Origin: Caldilineaceae bacterium
GTDB taxonomy: Bacteria > Chloroflexota > Anaerolineae > Caldilineales > Caldilineaceae
Direction of reading: 5' to 3'
DNA length: 64,000 nucleotides
Assembly: GCA_022842065.1 (NCBI GenBank)
Contig: JALHQH010000026.1
Location: 62,001 to 126,000, forward strand
Numbering within the stretch: position 1 is the stretch's first letter; every line of letters begins with the position of its first letter. Below are positions 1 through 10,341 of the stretch, one piece after another. Both the position numbers and the translations under genes were made by a program. The notes under the pieces were generated by a model. The model searched no databases. It was not told the DNA's origin and saw only the letters and a list, made by a program, of their open reading frames with translations.

Positions 1-3000
1 GTGGCATCGGTGAAGCTGCCCCCGCCTTCCAGTTGAATCGTTGCTTTGGGTTTGGTGCCCGCGGTTTTCCCGCTTACGGCAAAGCCACTGCTACCGCCCA
101 ACTTGAACTCGGGCACATCAAAGGTGAGGCCGCCGCCATTGACGGTTAGCCCATTGCTATCGATGCGGACCCCGCTCACATTACCCTTCGCACCGCCCAG
201 ACTAGCCGGCAAGGTAACGGCGGCACTGCTGGCGGTGGCCCCCTCGTTTTCAAAGGTTAACCCGCTGACTTTCAGTTCGGCCTGGGCCAGGGTCAGGGCC
301 AACTCGCTCAACGTGGCGGAGAAATCGCCATTTTCGTTGATGGTGGCCGTGATGCCGATATTACTCTTGTTATTCTGGGGCAACCTCAGTGACAGATTGC
401 CACTGAGGGTAAAGATCAGCGCTTGGCTCGGTGCCAGCGCCGCGGGTGACTGAAGTTGATCAGCCGCAGTGAACGCCACCGGTTGGAAACCAGCGCCGGT
501 GGCCTGGGCGGCACTGGCCGCCACGTTGGCCGTCACATTAACGGTGCTGATCGTCGCCTGTAGGTTGTGCAGGCGAATCTGCGAGCTGTTGCTGTTGGTC
601 AAATAGAGATCCGGCAGCCCGATGGTGCCGCTGCCGATCTGGAGGCCAGCGGCGGTAATTCGGATATCGTTCACCGTGGTCGGCGCGGCCCCCTTGGCCA
701 GTTTGGCGGGCAAGGCCAGTGCTGCCGAAGCGGCCAGCAGGCCGTTGTTATTGAGGGTCAAGCTGTTGATGGTCAGCGTGCCCTTGGCAATCGTGAGCAC
801 AAGTTTGTCCAGCGAACCTTGCAAGTTGCCGTTCTGATCCACGACAAAGCCCAACGCCACTGCTTGCTGGTTGCTGGGCAGGTTGACATTGAGGGTGGCA
901 CTGGCATTGATAGTATAGTCGCTGCCACTCACCGCCAGGCTGGCCGTGATGGCGGTGATGGTCAGCTTAGAACCGTCACCAATCTTCACGGTGGGCAGGG
1001 CGAAGGAGCCGCCGCTGATTGCCAAACCATCAGCCGTGATCTTAACATTGGTCAAGGCGCCACTCGCCCCGCCCAGGGTCGAGGGTAGTTGGATCGACGC
1101 GGTGGTGGCGGTGAGGCCGTTGTTGTCGATGGCGATGGTCTGCAAGCTCAAGGTAGCCTTGGCTACGGTCAGGGAAAGTTGGCTTAGGCTGGCGGTGAAG
1201 TCGCCACTGTTGTTAATCGTGAAGGTGATCGCCGTGTCCTGGCTGTTGCTGGGCAGGCGGATCTGCAAGGTGCCGGAGCCACCAAAAAGATAGTCGTCAT
1301 TTTGCACCTGCAAGGTCACCTTGGGGCCGGCGATCTTGAGTTTGGGGTTGTTGCTGGTGCTGCCGAGCGCAATATCGGGCAGCGCGATCTGCGCCTGGTC
1401 AAAGACGAGGCCGCTGTCATTAATGTAGACGCCGGCAATCGTGCCGGTGGTGCTGCCCAGGCTGGGGGGCAGGGTCAACGTGGCGCTGCCAACGGCCAGT
1501 CCGTCGTTGTCCACCGCTACATTCTGCATGGCCAACGTCGTCTTGGCCAGGGTCAGGCTAAGGCTGTTGAGCGTAGCATCAAGATTGCCATTGCTGTCGA
1601 TCGCAAAGGTGATCTGGGGCGATTGCTTGTTGTCGGGCAGGTTGATGTTGAGGGTGGCGTTGGCGTTGATGGTGTAATGGGTGTCGCTCACCGCCAGGGT
1701 GGCCGTAATCGCCGAGATGGTCAGTTTGGAACCATCACCGATCTTGACCGTGGGCAGGGCAAAGGAACCGCCGCTGATCGCCAGGCCATCACCAGTGATC
1801 TGGACATCATTTACGGCACCACTCGCGCTGCCCAGCGTTTCTGGGAGTTCGATGCTCGCGGTGGCTGCACTAAGCCCATCGTTGTCGATGGCGATGGTCT
1901 CCAAGGTCAGGGTGGACTTGGCCACGGTGAGTGCAAGTTGGCTCAGGCTGGCGGTGAAGTCGCCATTGTTGTCAATCGTAAAGATGATCGCCGTGTCCTG
2001 GCTGTTGCTGGGCAGACGGATCTGCAAGGTGCCGGAGCCGCCAAAAATATAACTGTCGTCCTGTACCTGCAAGGTGACCGTGGGGGTGATGATCGTGAGT
2101 TTGGGCTCGTTGCCGTTGACCTCACCAAGGGTGATAGCGGGCAATGCGATCGCCGCGCTGCCCAGGTCCAACCCTTCCCCGGTAATCGCGACCTCACTGA
2201 GGGTCACCGTGCTTTCGCCGAGTTTGGGTGGCAGGGTCAAGGTGGTGGTCATAACCTGTAACCCGGCGTTGCTCAGCGTTAGATCCGTCATGACCAGGGT
2301 GGACGAGATGACCGTGAGCGAGAGGTTCGCTAGCTCACCACTGAGTTGCGGTTCACCATCCTCTACGAGCAACTGCATCGTCATCGAGACGGCTTGCGTG
2401 TTTTGGGGCAAGCTCAGCGCCAGGGTGGAGGTGATTTGCAGTTGATAGCGGTTGTTACTGTTGTCGACGAGCAGGTCAGCGCTATTTTGCTGGAATTGTA
2501 AGGTTTTGCCATTCCCAATCGTGAGATCGGGCAGGGCAAAGTTGGCATCACCATTGAGCGTGATGCCATCCGGCCCAATGTACAGATCGCTGACATTGAC
2601 CGTGCCACCGCCGAGCACATCCGGCGCGTTGACGGTAACCAGCGCCGCATCAATCCCCGTATTGGAGAGCACGGCCCCCGCCGGCACAGTGACCGTAATC
2701 CCAGCGAAATCCAGGGTAAAGGCATCAAAGACGCCCTGGAAGAGTGGCCCCGGCAAAAGCGTAAAGGATTGCATCGTGGGAATGACATTCACTTCGTTCG
2801 CCGTCACCTGTAGCGCGGCATCCCCCAGGGTTGAGCCGTCGAGCAGATTAAATTGATGGAGAATCGGCGGCGCATCAACCACAAAACGCGCCAGTTCGGT
2901 CAGCAGGCTTTGGGTCTCACTGCCCGGTGCCATCAGACCGGTGGCCGCGGCTAGCGTAAAGTTACCGTCGGCCAGTGGCAGTGGATCGTCACTCTCCGCC

Positions 3001-5723
3001 GTTGCCTTGAGTGCCAGCGCGCCGGTGACGGTCATGGTGTCGCTGTCAAAGATCGCTTCATCGAGCGCGCCCTGCAAGATGAAATAGTCACCAAGCTGGA
3101 TGTTGCCGAGCGCGCGCGTCAGGGTATCATCAACCGGCTGAAATTGATCGGCCGTAATCTTCACCAATCCGATCTGGCGCGTTTGTGGGCCGGATGGGGT
3201 GTTAGTTGGTGTATGAGTTGGCGTAACCGTAGCCGTGAAAGTCGGCGTCGGGGTGTTGGTTGCCGTTGGCGTGCTCGTCGCCGTAGATGTTTCGGTTGGC
3301 GTCGCTGTAGCCGTCGCTGTAGCCGTCGCTGTAGCCGTCGCTGTAGCCGTCGCTGTAGCCGTCGCTGTTGGCGGAACAGATGTTTGGCTTGGCGTAACCG
3401 TCGCTGTCGCCGTGGCGGTTGGCGTTGGCGGAATCGACGTATTGGTGGCTGTTGCCGTATCCGTCGCCGTTGGCGGAATAGCTGTGTTAGTTGCCGTCGC
3501 TGTTGACGTTGCCGTTGGTGTTGCTGTAGCCGTCGGCGGAATCGACGTATTGGTGGGTGTTATCGTTGCCGTTGGTGTCACTGTGGCCGTTGGCGGAACG
3601 GGCGTATTGGTGGCCGTCACGGTCTTCGTGGCGGTGGGTAGAACCGGTGGGTTGGTTGGTGTTATCGTGGCCGTCGCTGTGGCCGTCGCTGTGGCCGTCG
3701 CAGTTGGCGACGAGGTCGGCGGAACGGGCGTATTGGTAGCCGTCGCCGTAGATGTCGCCGATGAAGTTGCCGTGGCTGTTGGTGGAAGCGTTGTGTTTGT
3801 TGGCGGTGCAGTGGTAGCTGTTGCCGTTGACAAGACTGGCGTATTCGTTGGCGTTGCACTGGCTGTGGCCGTTGGCGTACGCGATGGTGTGCTGATGGCC
3901 GTCGGTGTCGCCGACAGGGTGACCGTTGGGGTTGGCGTCGGGATGGGGGGAAGGGTAGGAATTGCCGTGAGGGTTGCGTGCGGTGTTGGCGTCCGCGTAA
4001 CGGTGACTGTTGGGGGAGGCGTGTTGGTTGGTGTGCGAGTTGGTGTGTTGGTCGTCGTGCTGGTTGGCGTGGGCGTGGGTGCCGCTGCTTCATATGCCCC
4101 GAGATCGACCCCTGCTCCGACGATGCGTGTGTTGCCATCGAGATCGGTGGTTACGCTAATAGGGACGGCGCTATCCAAACCGCTATCAATGGCCGGCGAA
4201 GTCGATTGGAGGCGCAGATTATCATCAATGGTGCCGGCAAGATTATCGGCGCCATCGGCATCGACAAAGCGTGGATCGGCGTCAAGATTGCCGCCACCGT
4301 CAACGCCCAAGTCACCGACCCAACCCGCGCCACTGCCGCCTGAATCTTTGATCAGGCTGTAACTGATCTGTGGCACGCCATTATCGAAATTATGGATGCC
4401 CTCATCCGTCTCATTGTGCCAGAGTATCGTGTTAATCAGCACCGGATTGGCGTTGTGCCAATTCGCCATTGCGCCCCCGCCATCCGGGGCGCGGTTGCCA
4501 TAGAAGGTGACGTTGCGGAAGGTGGGATTGCTGACGCCGGCGTTGGTGACCCCATCGTTGACCACTGCACCACCGTGCTCAGTGGCGCGGTTGCCGACAA
4601 AGAGGGTATTCACAAAGTGCGGTGAGCTAATCCCACCGAAGCCACTGTTAAGGATCGCGCCGCCCCGGTCGGCCTGATTGCCATAGAAGCGGACCCGGTT
4701 GAAGGTGGGACTACTCATGCCGCTGTAGCCATTGTTCGAGATCGCCCCGCCGGTGGCGACTACCCCGACGCGATAAGCCGTATTATCGAGAAAGGTGACA
4801 TCGGTGAAGCTGGGGTTACTCGTGCCGTTGACCCCGCCGTTGAGGATGGCACCGCCGTTGAACGCAGTATTGCGCACAAAGGTGCTGTTCGTAATGGTGG
4901 GGCTGCTCTCGCCACTATCGCCCCCCTCGTTAAAGAGCGCACCGCCGGCATCGTTGGCGCGGTTACCGATAAAGGTCAGGTTGGCCAGGGTCGGGCTACA
5001 GCCGCTGCCGCTGCCCAGACCATGACAGTAGAAGCCCCCACCAAAGTAGTGATAGGGTGCGCCACCGACGGCAAGCCCACCGGTAATCGTGAAACCATCA
5101 AGCCTGGTCGTGGCCGTGATCGGTGTGCCGCCGCTGCCGTCGGCAAAGAGTACATGGTAGGCGTTGTTGCCGACAATGCTGGCGGTGGTGGTGACGACGC
5201 CGTTGCTATCAACACGATCGTTGCCGTCAATGTCACCGGAGAGCACGGTGAGATTATTCGTCCAATCGCGCGCGTTGCGGTTCGTCTCCGTGCCGGCAAA
5301 GCCGCCGTAGAGCGCGATGCCACTCGCAAGCTGAAAGGTACTGTAGACGTCATCGTTACTTTGGCCTGTGCCTTCATCGGGGTAGTAAACCCCGGCCGCC
5401 ACCCAGATTTCGCAGGGCTCGCTAACGGCCAGCGCGTCTTGTAGATCGGCAAAGGCGTTCGCCCAACTGCTACCGTCCCGCGTGCCGCCACCGCCCGGTT
5501 TGACATAGCGTACGCCCGCCGCTGGGCAAGTGAATGTGGGGAACAAGCGCGGCGCCGCCCAGGTTGTGGACTGCTGCTGATCTAACAGCGGGAATGCCAT
5601 CGCTGATTTGGGGGTGAGAAAGGCAAAAGCGAGCAACAAAAAGAGGCCGGCCCAATGGCTGGACCGACCTCTACCTTGGCCGCACTGACAAACAATTTCG
5701 GACAAAAAGCCACAGGCGCGCAT
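1..5723 (-). CDS. Giant secreted beta-helix / Thr-Pro linker / repeat protein (3' end outside window)
   Basis: The minus-strand frame is open from 5723 to the window edge, at least 1907 residues. The start ATG at 5721-5723 is chosen because AAAGGA lies about 8 nt upstream; an in-frame ATG at 5732 is too close to that SD. Residues 1-41 look like a signal peptide (hydrophobic [13 protein letters not shown], then SAMA). About residues 50-545 read as a right-handed beta-helix of PMP / choice-of-anchor type, with recurring GGAI(L/F)N and NxTFxxN motifs and a final DLGAYEA. About 545-845 is an almost pure Thr/Pro/Ala linker. From about 845 onward, related beta-rich repeats run to the edge (LPxxLG, DGLxxxGGx[14 protein letters not shown]). 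Inferred role: a surface or secreted adhesin/scaffold protein. The plus-strand Val-rich open frames here are shadows of the linker. Confidence 0.8.
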   Translation of the reverse strand, partial: MRACGFLSEIVCQCGQGRGRSSHWAGLFLLLAFAFLTPKSAMAFPLLDQQQSTTWAAPRLFPTFTCPAAGVRYVKPGGGGTRDGSSWANAFADLQDALAVSEPCEIWVAAGVYYPDEGTGQSNDDVYSTFQLASGIALYGGFAGTETNRNARDWTNNLTVLSGDIDGNDRVDSNGVVTTTASIVGNNAYHVLFADGSGGTPITATTRLDGFTITGGLAVGGAPYHYFGGGFYCHGLGSGSGCSPTLANLTFIGNRANDAGGALFNEGGDSGESSPTITNSTFVRNTAFNGGAILNGGVNGTSNPSFTDVTFLDNTAYRVGVVATGGAISNNGYSGMSSPTFNRVRFYGNQADRGGAILNSGFGGISSPHFVNTLFVGNRATEHGGAVVNDGVTNAGVSNPTFRNVTFYGNRAPDGGGAMANWHNANPVLINTILWHNETDEGIHNFDNGVPQISYSLIKDSGGSGAGWVGDLGVDGGGNLDADPRFVDADGADNLAGTIDDNLRLQSTSPAIDSGLDSAVPISVTTDLDGNTRIVGAGVDLGAYEAAAPTPTPTSTTTNTPTRTPTNTPPPTVTVTRTPTPHATLTAIPTLPPIPTPTPTVTLSATPTAISTPSRTPTATASATPTNTPVLSTATATTAPPTNTTLPPTATATSSATSTATATNTPVPPTSSPTATATATATATATITPTNPPVLPTATKTVTATNTPVPPTATVTPTATITPTNTSIPPTATATPTATSTATATNTAIPPTATDTATATNTSIPPTPTATATATVTPSQTSVPPTATATATATATATATATATATATPTETSTATSTPTATNTPTPTFTATVTPTHTPTNTPSGPQTRQIGLVKITADQFQPVDDTLTRALGNIQLGDYFILQGALDEAIFDSDTMTVTGALALKATAESDDPLPLADGNFTLAAATGLMAPGSETQSLLTELARFVVDAPPILHQFNLLDGSTLGDAALQVTANEVNVIPTMQSFTLLPGPLFQGVFDAFTLDFAGITVTVPAGAVLSNTGIDAALVTVNAPDVLGGGTVNVSDLYIGPDGITLNGDANFALPDLTIGNGKTLQFQQNSADLLVDNSNNRYQLQITSTLALSLPQNTQAVSMTMQLLVEDGEPQLSGELANLSLTVISSTLVMTDLTLSNAGLQVMTTTLTLPPKLGESTVTLSEVAITGEGLDLGSAAIALPAITLGEVNGNEPKLTIITPTVTLQVQDDSYIFGGSGTLQIRLPSNSQDTAIIFTIDNNGDFTASLSQLALTVAKSTLTLETIAIDNDGLSAATASIELPETLGSASGAVNDVQITGDGLAISGGSFALPTVKIGDGSKLTISAITATLAVSDTHYTINANATLNINLPDNKQSPQITFAIDSNGNLDATLNSLSLTLAKTTLAMQNVAVDNDGLAVGSATLTLPPSLGSTTGTIAGVYINDSGLVFDQAQIALPDIALGSTSNNPKLKIAGPKVTLQVQNDDYLFGGSGTLQIRLPSNSQDTAITFTINNSGDFTASLSQLSLTVAKATLSLQTIAIDNNGLTATTASIQLPSTLGGASGALTNVKITADGLAISGGSFALPTVKIGDGSKLTITAITASLAVSGSDYTINASATLNVNLPSNQQAVALGFVVDQNGNLQGSLDKLVLTIAKGTLTINSLTLNNNGLLAASAALALPAKLAKGAAPTTVNDIRITAAGLQIGSGTIGLPDLYLTNSNSSQIRLHNLQATISTVNVTANVAASAAQATGAGFQPVAFTAADQLQSPAALAPSQALIFTLSGNLSLRLPQNNKSNIGITATINENGDFSATLSELALTLAQAELKVSGLTFENEGATASSAAVTLPASLGGAKGNVSGVRIDSNGLTVNGGGLTFDVPEFKLGGSSGFAVSGKTAGTKPKATIQLEGGGSFTDA
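961..2100 (-). repeat. Tandem 759-bp (253-residue) internal repeat in the giant surface protein
   Basis: Sequence at 961-1346 reappears at an exact offset of 759 bp (1720-2105). For example, GTCAG(C/T)TT(A/G)GAACC occurs at 961 and 1720, and CCGTGTCCTGGCTGTTGCTG at 1232 and 1991. The offset is 253 codons, so the protein frame is kept. Each 253-residue unit itself splits into two related halves of about 125 residues. Divergence is mostly at third codon positions, which suggests an old duplication under selection. Confidence 0.8.
3301..3372 (-). repeat. 12-bp tandem repeat in the Thr/Pro linker
   Basis: Five perfect copies of GTCGCTGTAGCC (3301-3360) are followed by one degenerate copy (to 3372). 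On the coding strand this is repeated Ala-Thr. A second short array with a GTGGCCGTCGCT unit lies around 3667-3700. Such an array can change length by slippage without breaking the frame. Confidence 0.85.
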
Positions 5724-5759
5724 CACGATCATCCTTTGGAAGCATCGTATACTTGGCTC

Positions 5760-5959
5760 TGTCACCCATTAACTACAGTGTAAAGTAAGTAAAGCGCGAT
5801 TTTGACCCCTCCCTAACCCTCCCCAGTTTGGGGAGGGAACCATCACGTCGCCGATGAGATCACGGCTCCTCCCCCAGACTGGGAGAGGTTGGGAGGGGGT
5901 AGAATTTACCTGTCAAAACTTAATTCACAAAACACTAAAGAAAATGTTAATGGGTGACA
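5760..5959. repeat. Palindromic intergenic element with 14-bp terminal inverted repeats
   Basis: TGTCACCCATTAAC (5760-5773) and its exact complement (5946-5959) bound a 200-bp stretch. Inside it is a GC-rich nested palindrome of CCCTCCC / GGGAGGG blocks. The outer flanks (GTATACTTGGCTC on the left, ACCGCCGGTATA on the right) resemble those of the element at 18452-18500, and the core resembles the one at 28753-28930. It fills most of the 514-bp gap between the giant protein and the acetyltransferase; no gene was seen in that gap. Confidence 0.7.
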
Positions 5960-6170
5960 ACCGCCGGTATAAACAGGTGATTGGTTAGCAAGCGGGTTTG
6001 TACTGTGGTAGAACCGAGAAAGTGGTGGGCAGCCATTTCTGTGACGTAAGGCGGTATATCTAAACTGTCAGTCAAGATACACCACCTTAATGATCGTGAA
6101 AAGCTACTTTTGCTTGATCCCGTTTGAGACAAAAGGTCCTATGCCTTGGCGGCACTGATCAGGGTGAAAA

Positions 6171-6220
6171 TAGAACGCGGATTTTCCAGATTTAGCGGAT
6201 TTACGCTGATTTTTTTAGGG
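6171..6220. repeat. GCGGATTT-type dispersed repeat
   Basis: A short run of AACGCGGATTT / AGCGGATTTACGC motifs. Related copies are at 18560-18622 and 41074-41143. It lies just downstream of the minus-strand acetyltransferase stop. Confidence 0.6.
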
Positions 6221-6237
6221 AATTGGTGGCGTAATTG

Positions 6238-6741
6238 TTATTCCTGCTTGGCTGTTGCAACTTCGCGCAGTTCCAACAGCAGCTCTTCAATTTCTTGACC
6301 ACGCGCATTCGCAAAGCCTTGCGATTCGCCGATAATTTCAAAGCCGCATTTCGCTAAAACCCGGCGCGAGCGGAGATTGTCTTTGGCGACGCGGGCATAG
6401 ATCGGGCGCATTTGGTTATGCTGTGCTAAGAAGGTCTTGAGTGCCGCTGTCGCAATGCCATGCCCCCAATACGCTTGCCCCAGCCAATACGTCACTTCTG
6501 GCTTGCCTTCCTCTTCATAGCTGGAAACAGAGCCTGCAACCTGCCCATTATAGGTGATGGTCTGGATGATCACGGTTTTATCTGCCAAAATTCTATGCCA
6601 ATGGGCCATAAAGGCTGCTTGGTCGCTCGGATCTTTCGCCGTGAAAGCCGCCATATAATTAGCCTCTTGATCCAGTTGATCGGCAAAAAAGCGGGGCAGG
6701 TCATCGTTTACCACATTGCGCAGCACTAGTTGGTCTGCCAT
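6238..6741 (-). CDS. GNAT-family N-acetyltransferase (RimJ/RimL type)
   Basis: This 167-residue protein has the GNAT layout: an N-terminal LVLRNVVNDDLPRF segment, a central strand with VTYWLGQAYWGHGIATAAL (the acetyl-CoA-binding Q/R-x-x-G-x-G/A-like turn, here YWGHGIA), and a C-terminal NLRSRRVLAKCGFE segment typical of RimJ/RimL enzymes. Such enzymes acetylate ribosomal protein N-termini or small molecules; the substrate here cannot be read from sequence. The start MADQ at 6741 is preferred over the ATG five codons upstream because GGAG lies 9 nt before it. It is a single gene between a repeat-filled gap and the NACHT gene. Confidence 0.8.
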   Translation of the reverse strand: MADQLVLRNVVNDDLPRFFADQLDQEANYMAAFTAKDPSDQAAFMAHWHRILADKTVIIQTITYNGQVAGSVSSYEEEGKPEVTYWLGQAYWGHGIATAALKTFLAQHNQMRPIYARVAKDNLRSRRVLAKCGFEIIGESQGFANARGQEIEELLLELREVATAKQE

Positions 6742-6997
6742 ACAGGTTTTCTCCATAAATTACTTCTGCTTTTTATCAGGACACTTTTTAGGATTTCAAC
6801 CGCCCAGCGGTGAAGCTCAGTTGCATGGCGTTGTGAAGTGGTACAGCGGTATGCACGAAACCACGTTTCAAAAGCGCCGGGATTCAGCTAGTCGGCTGGA
6901 GTGCAATATTGGGCCGCCAGCGGTACAGGCTGAACCAGTACTCGGTGGTAGTATAGATTGCAAATCACAATAGCAGAGCATTTTGGAATTTTCTGGT

Positions 6998-9994
6998 TTA
7001 TAGGGTAACTACTAATCGAAAGCCGTAAAGGAGATCTTTGCTAGGAGGCACTTTATATCTTATTCCACAGCCAATGTGATCCTTACTATCGTTATAATTG
7101 CCACCTCGTATAATGATCTGTTCAAAGCTAGTAGGATTAGTAACACCGTTGAACTTTTGATTAATAGTCCACTCTCGCACGGTGCCGGCCATATCCAAGG
7201 CGCCACAGGGAGCGGCACCTGTCGGGTAACAGCCTACTGGCGGTGTATAGAGGCCTCCTCGTATCTCCTCATCTTCCTGACAGGCTGCGCGGTCATTCTG
7301 CCAGGTTTTGCCCCATGGATAGCGACGAGTGTCTCCTCCTCTCGCTGCTGCTTCCCATTCATTCTCAGTTGGAAGCCTCACTATCCGACCAAGTTGTTCA
7401 GTTAGCCAGATACAAAAGGCATTACATAGGTCTAGGGATATACTTACTAAGGGTTGGTTGGGTTGGTTTAGGCGTGAATCTTCTATTTGGCGAGGATATT
7501 GGCCTGGTCTGAACCAACCTAGCCACTGACTGTTGGTAATTGGATAGCGAGTTATTAGAAAAGGAGTGTCGAAAGTGATACTACGCCAAGATGTCTTATC
7601 ACTTTGTGTGCCAGTGTCATTTAGAATTTTATAACTGCCTGCGGGTACATAGCAAAAATAGCTGTCCATGTTACCAGCTTGCGCTCGGCTCAGTTCGGCT
7701 TTCCATTGTTCAAGCGCTACTGGATAACGTGGATCGCCAAGATCACCAAGAAGAAAGGCTGCCTGTGTACGTTGCCCTATCGGTATGAGTTGATCTTTGT
7801 CATTAAGTAATATCGCTAGACCATGACGCAGATCGCGCTGGAGACGATCTACTTTTACCAGTGGACGTGTGCGTAGGTAATTCCAGTCGCGATCTGCACC
7901 AATTTCAGCAGCAAAAATGAGGTCACGATACCAGTCCTCAGCAGGCTTGGGCTGTCCCTGTTCTTCGCGCTCAATTAATTCGCTGAGTACACTATTAAGA
8001 ATGGCTTGGTGCATGAGACCACTACCGAGCATAATTGGCTCACGCCAGCGATCGTCTCTACGGTGGCGCATAACTAGTGCAACAGGGTTATCTGTTCCAA
8101 GAGCGATATATCGCCCAGCACAATGCTCCTGTAGAGTGAGGTGCGCGAAAATATAGGAGCCATTATCGTCAGGCGTGAGTAGTCCACTGCGCTGTTCAAT
8201 ATACTCAAGGCAGCGAAGGGCAACGTCGCCGGGCTGCGGGACACGAGTGGCCTTGAAGAGATCGATAAGCGCTTTATGCACGCTACCCCATTGAAGTCGC
8301 CCTCGCCCGTCTGCTGATGTTGCAGCAGCATGGGCTTCATACGAAAGATGGTCAAGCAGTGGAAGGATGTGGTTGCTCCCCCAATCAGGAAGACCAATGG
8401 CTTCTGTCAAGCTTTGCCCATCACGCACCTGATCCCATTGGCCTAGAAGCAACTCTAGAATACGCTCGTAGAGCTGCGGACGGTCACGAGGTAATTCGCC
8501 CTTGTTATAGAGAACGAGAGCCATCATCGTAAGGAGTAATGGGGTCTGTGCCATAGCTTGAATCTTGGGCCTTGCAATGATAGTGTCAAGTAAAATTTGA
8601 CTTAAACGATCTCGCTGATCAGTTGTCATCTGCCCTTTGGCAACAAGTTCTGTATACCATATTGGAATAAAGTGACGTATTTGGCCTAGTGTAAAAGGGG
8701 CTATGGTTTCAACAGGCCAGTCAAGTAGTGTGCGGAGACCGTCCTCAAAAGCGCGAGTGCGACATGTGACAACGACTCGTGTTTGAGGGTAGAGTAATGT
8801 GAAAGATCGAATGGCTTCTACTGTGGTGCGCCTATCAGCAGTAGTGGCAGTAATCTCTAACGGAACTTCATCTAATCCGTCGAACAACAATAGTGCCACA
8901 CCATTGTGTAATGCTTGGCTGAGGAGATCATCTACTTGCTGGACGTTATAACTTTGAATTTCATCGCGGATGGCATTGTAAGTAGTCTCATCGTGCAATC
9001 CTGCGCGCGAGAGCTGCCTAGCTAGTGTACGGAGAGATAATATGACTGGAAGTACCTGACTCTGCTCATCCCAGCCGAATAAGGCTGACGCTGGATAGTG
9101 TTGATCTAAACTGCGTTGAGTAAGTGCCCAAGCGAAGTGCCGAAAAAATGTAGATTTTCCACTACCAGGATCGCCTAGAAGAACTATTTGTTTATATTTT
9201 GGATAAAGGTATTGAATAACTTCAGGTATAAAAAAACTGCGAAAGAGTGATATTTCCTTGTCTGGTGGGATGGTTGAACGATCTGTGGGGAGTTGTTCCC
9301 ATTGTTTCCCGTTGTTGATGAGCCTTCCATTTATCTGTACAACTGCCTCATCTGGAAGGACGTTATCAGGATGGTACTGTGGCTTTAGATCATTTTGTAT
9401 TTCATCATTGATGAAATAATTCGTCAATTCTTTGGCTGGACCTTTTGTCAAAAGTAAGGCGCGAGTTTTATCTGCTAGTGCTGTGTAAACGTTTGGCAGT
9501 GCAATACCTTTGCCTTGGTCAAGGCGCTCCTCTAGACCACGCAATGGTAAATGGTAGAGTTTCGCGGACAAACGGGAGAGGTACCATACTAGTCTTCGCC
9601 GCTCATCCTCTTGGGGATCGCGTCCGTAGATAATGCGCCCTAGGTTTACGCCAACAACGATGCCATTAATACGGGCATCGTCGCTAATGGTGACGTTGCC
9701 ATATGACTGGGTGATCTTATTGCCGCCTACTTTATCACCAGCAACTTTATCGCCACCTACTACATCGCCACCTACTACATCGCCACCTACTACATCGCCA
9801 CCTACTACATCGCCTGTGTCCTCCAGTGGTGGATGTGCATAGTGTTGAAACAATATGTCGAAGGCGGAACGTTTAGCACGAAGATCGTCTATTGCACTGA
9901 GGGTAAGTTGGCGCACGACTGATGGCAGGTGGGCTTGCAATGCAAGTTCTAGTTGAGCAATCTGGTTGTCAAGGTCAGTGCGTGGATCAGTCAT
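6998..9994 (-). CDS. NACHT NTPase with C-terminal FGE-sulfatase domain (bacterial NLR-like)
   Basis: 998 residues. Residues 1-58 are helical and unassigned. Residues 61-94 are a GDVVG/GDKVG pentapeptide-like repeat. Walker A is LLGDPGSGKST at about 272-282. The Walker B region is ALLLFDGLDEVP at about 367-378, with the DGLDE form typical of NACHT, followed by VVVTCRTRAF (sensor-1 region). From about 785 to the end lies an FGE-sulfatase / SUMF1-like C-type-lectin fold (FCYVPAGSY, RLPTENEWEAAARGG, YPWGKTW, ending in RGGNY...YGFRLV). Known from the family: NACHT-FGE proteins occur among bacterial NLR-like and ternary-conflict proteins, some of them antiphage. Role here is inferred: recognition by the C-terminal domain, NTP-driven signalling. 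No effector enzyme domain is obvious. A promoter-bearing repeat lies upstream. Confidence 0.85.
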   Translation of the reverse strand: MTDPRTDLDNQIAQLELALQAHLPSVVRQLTLSAIDDLRAKRSAFDILFQHYAHPPLEDTGDVVGGDVVGGDVVGGDVVGGDKVAGDKVGGNKITQSYGNVTISDDARINGIVVGVNLGRIIYGRDPQEDERRRLVWYLSRLSAKLYHLPLRGLEERLDQGKGIALPNVYTALADKTRALLLTKGPAKELTNYFINDEIQNDLKPQYHPDNVLPDEAVVQINGRLINNGKQWEQLPTDRSTIPPDKEISLFRSFFIPEVIQYLYPKYKQIVLLGDPGSGKSTFFRHFAWALTQRSLDQHYPASALFGWDEQSQVLPVILSLRTLARQLSRAGLHDETTYNAIRDEIQSYNVQQVDDLLSQALHNGVALLLFDGLDEVPLEITATTADRRTTVEAIRSFTLLYPQTRVVVTCRTRAFEDGLRTLLDWPVETIAPFTLGQIRHFIPIWYTELVAKGQMTTDQRDRLSQILLDTIIARPKIQAMAQTPLLLTMMALVLYNKGELPRDRPQLYERILELLLGQWDQVRDGQSLTEAIGLPDWGSNHILPLLDHLSYEAHAAATSADGRGRLQWGSVHKALIDLFKATRVPQPGDVALRCLEYIEQRSGLLTPDDNGSYIFAHLTLQEHCAGRYIALGTDNPVALVMRHRRDDRWREPIMLGSGLMHQAILNSVLSELIEREEQGQPKPAEDWYRDLIFAAEIGADRDWNYLRTRPLVKVDRLQRDLRHGLAILLNDKDQLIPIGQRTQAAFLLGDLGDPRYPVALEQWKAELSRAQAGNMDSYFCYVPAGSYKILNDTGTQSDKTSWRSITFDTPFLITRYPITNSQWLGWFRPGQYPRQIEDSRLNQPNQPLVSISLDLCNAFCIWLTEQLGRIVRLPTENEWEAAARGGDTRRYPWGKTWQNDRAACQEDEEIRGGLYTPPVGCYPTGAAPCGALDMAGTVREWTINQKFNGVTNPTSFEQIIIRGGNYNDSKDHIGCGIRYKVPPSKDLLYGFRLVVTL
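9751..9814 (-). repeat. 15-bp tandem repeat coding the GDVVG array
   Basis: Four perfect copies of CGCCACCTACTACAT occupy 9751-9810, followed by partial units. On the coding strand each encodes five residues (GDVVG-type). The array forms the linker between the N-terminal helices and the rest of the NACHT protein. Confidence 0.85.
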
Positions 9995-10133
9995 AGCTGG
10001 CTCCGAGGATATGAGACTGCTTCTGAGTATAGTATAGGAAATATATTACCTAGTCTAGAAAGTGTGACAGGCCATTCGCACCAGTTTTATCCAGATTCTG
10101 AATGAAGATGCCAGCGTCGAAACTGGCATTGAT

Positions 10134-10313
10134 GGTTTGCGGCCCAACTATGATTCTGTAGATACAATCGCTACTCAACTCACTCCACCACAAACAGCTA
10201 TGATACACCCTATCAGCGAGCACAAATAGCGCGGAATATTTACAATTGCGCAAGCTCATCGATATCGCTAGTATACGACCGCCCGATCCCGTTGTCAATC
10301 CCATCACACAGTC
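10134..10313. repeat. 180-bp direct repeat, left copy (promoter-bearing)
   Basis: It closely matches 12091-12270 in the same orientation (shared blocks include ATGATTCT, ATTGCGCAA, ATCGATATCGC and CCCATCACACAGTC). It fills the gap between the NACHT start and the end of the broken kinase gene. The minus strand carries a consensus-like promoter. The only other content I see in the 9995-10341 gap is a weak open frame without coding character. Confidence 0.8.
10270..10298 (-). promoter_or_regulatory. SigA-type promoter reading toward the NACHT gene
   Basis: On the minus strand, TTGACA (10298-10293) and TATACT (10275-10270) are separated by 17 bp, an ideal housekeeping promoter. It lies about 275 bp upstream of the NACHT start. 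Confidence 0.6.
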
Positions 10314-10341
10314 GACAGTCCGCCAGGGGTATGGGCCACCA

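Noticed and set aside
3235..4362. Long plus-strand open frame rich in Val, Ala and Gly
   Set aside because: It is the antisense of the Thr/Pro linker; repeated GT-rich codons keep the frame open. No coding signs, and the minus frame is continuous.
9300..9994. Possible diversity-generating retroelement target (FGE/C-lectin end on the NACHT protein)
   Set aside because: No reverse transcriptase, template repeat or A-biased variable repeat pair was seen near 6998 or elsewhere in the window.
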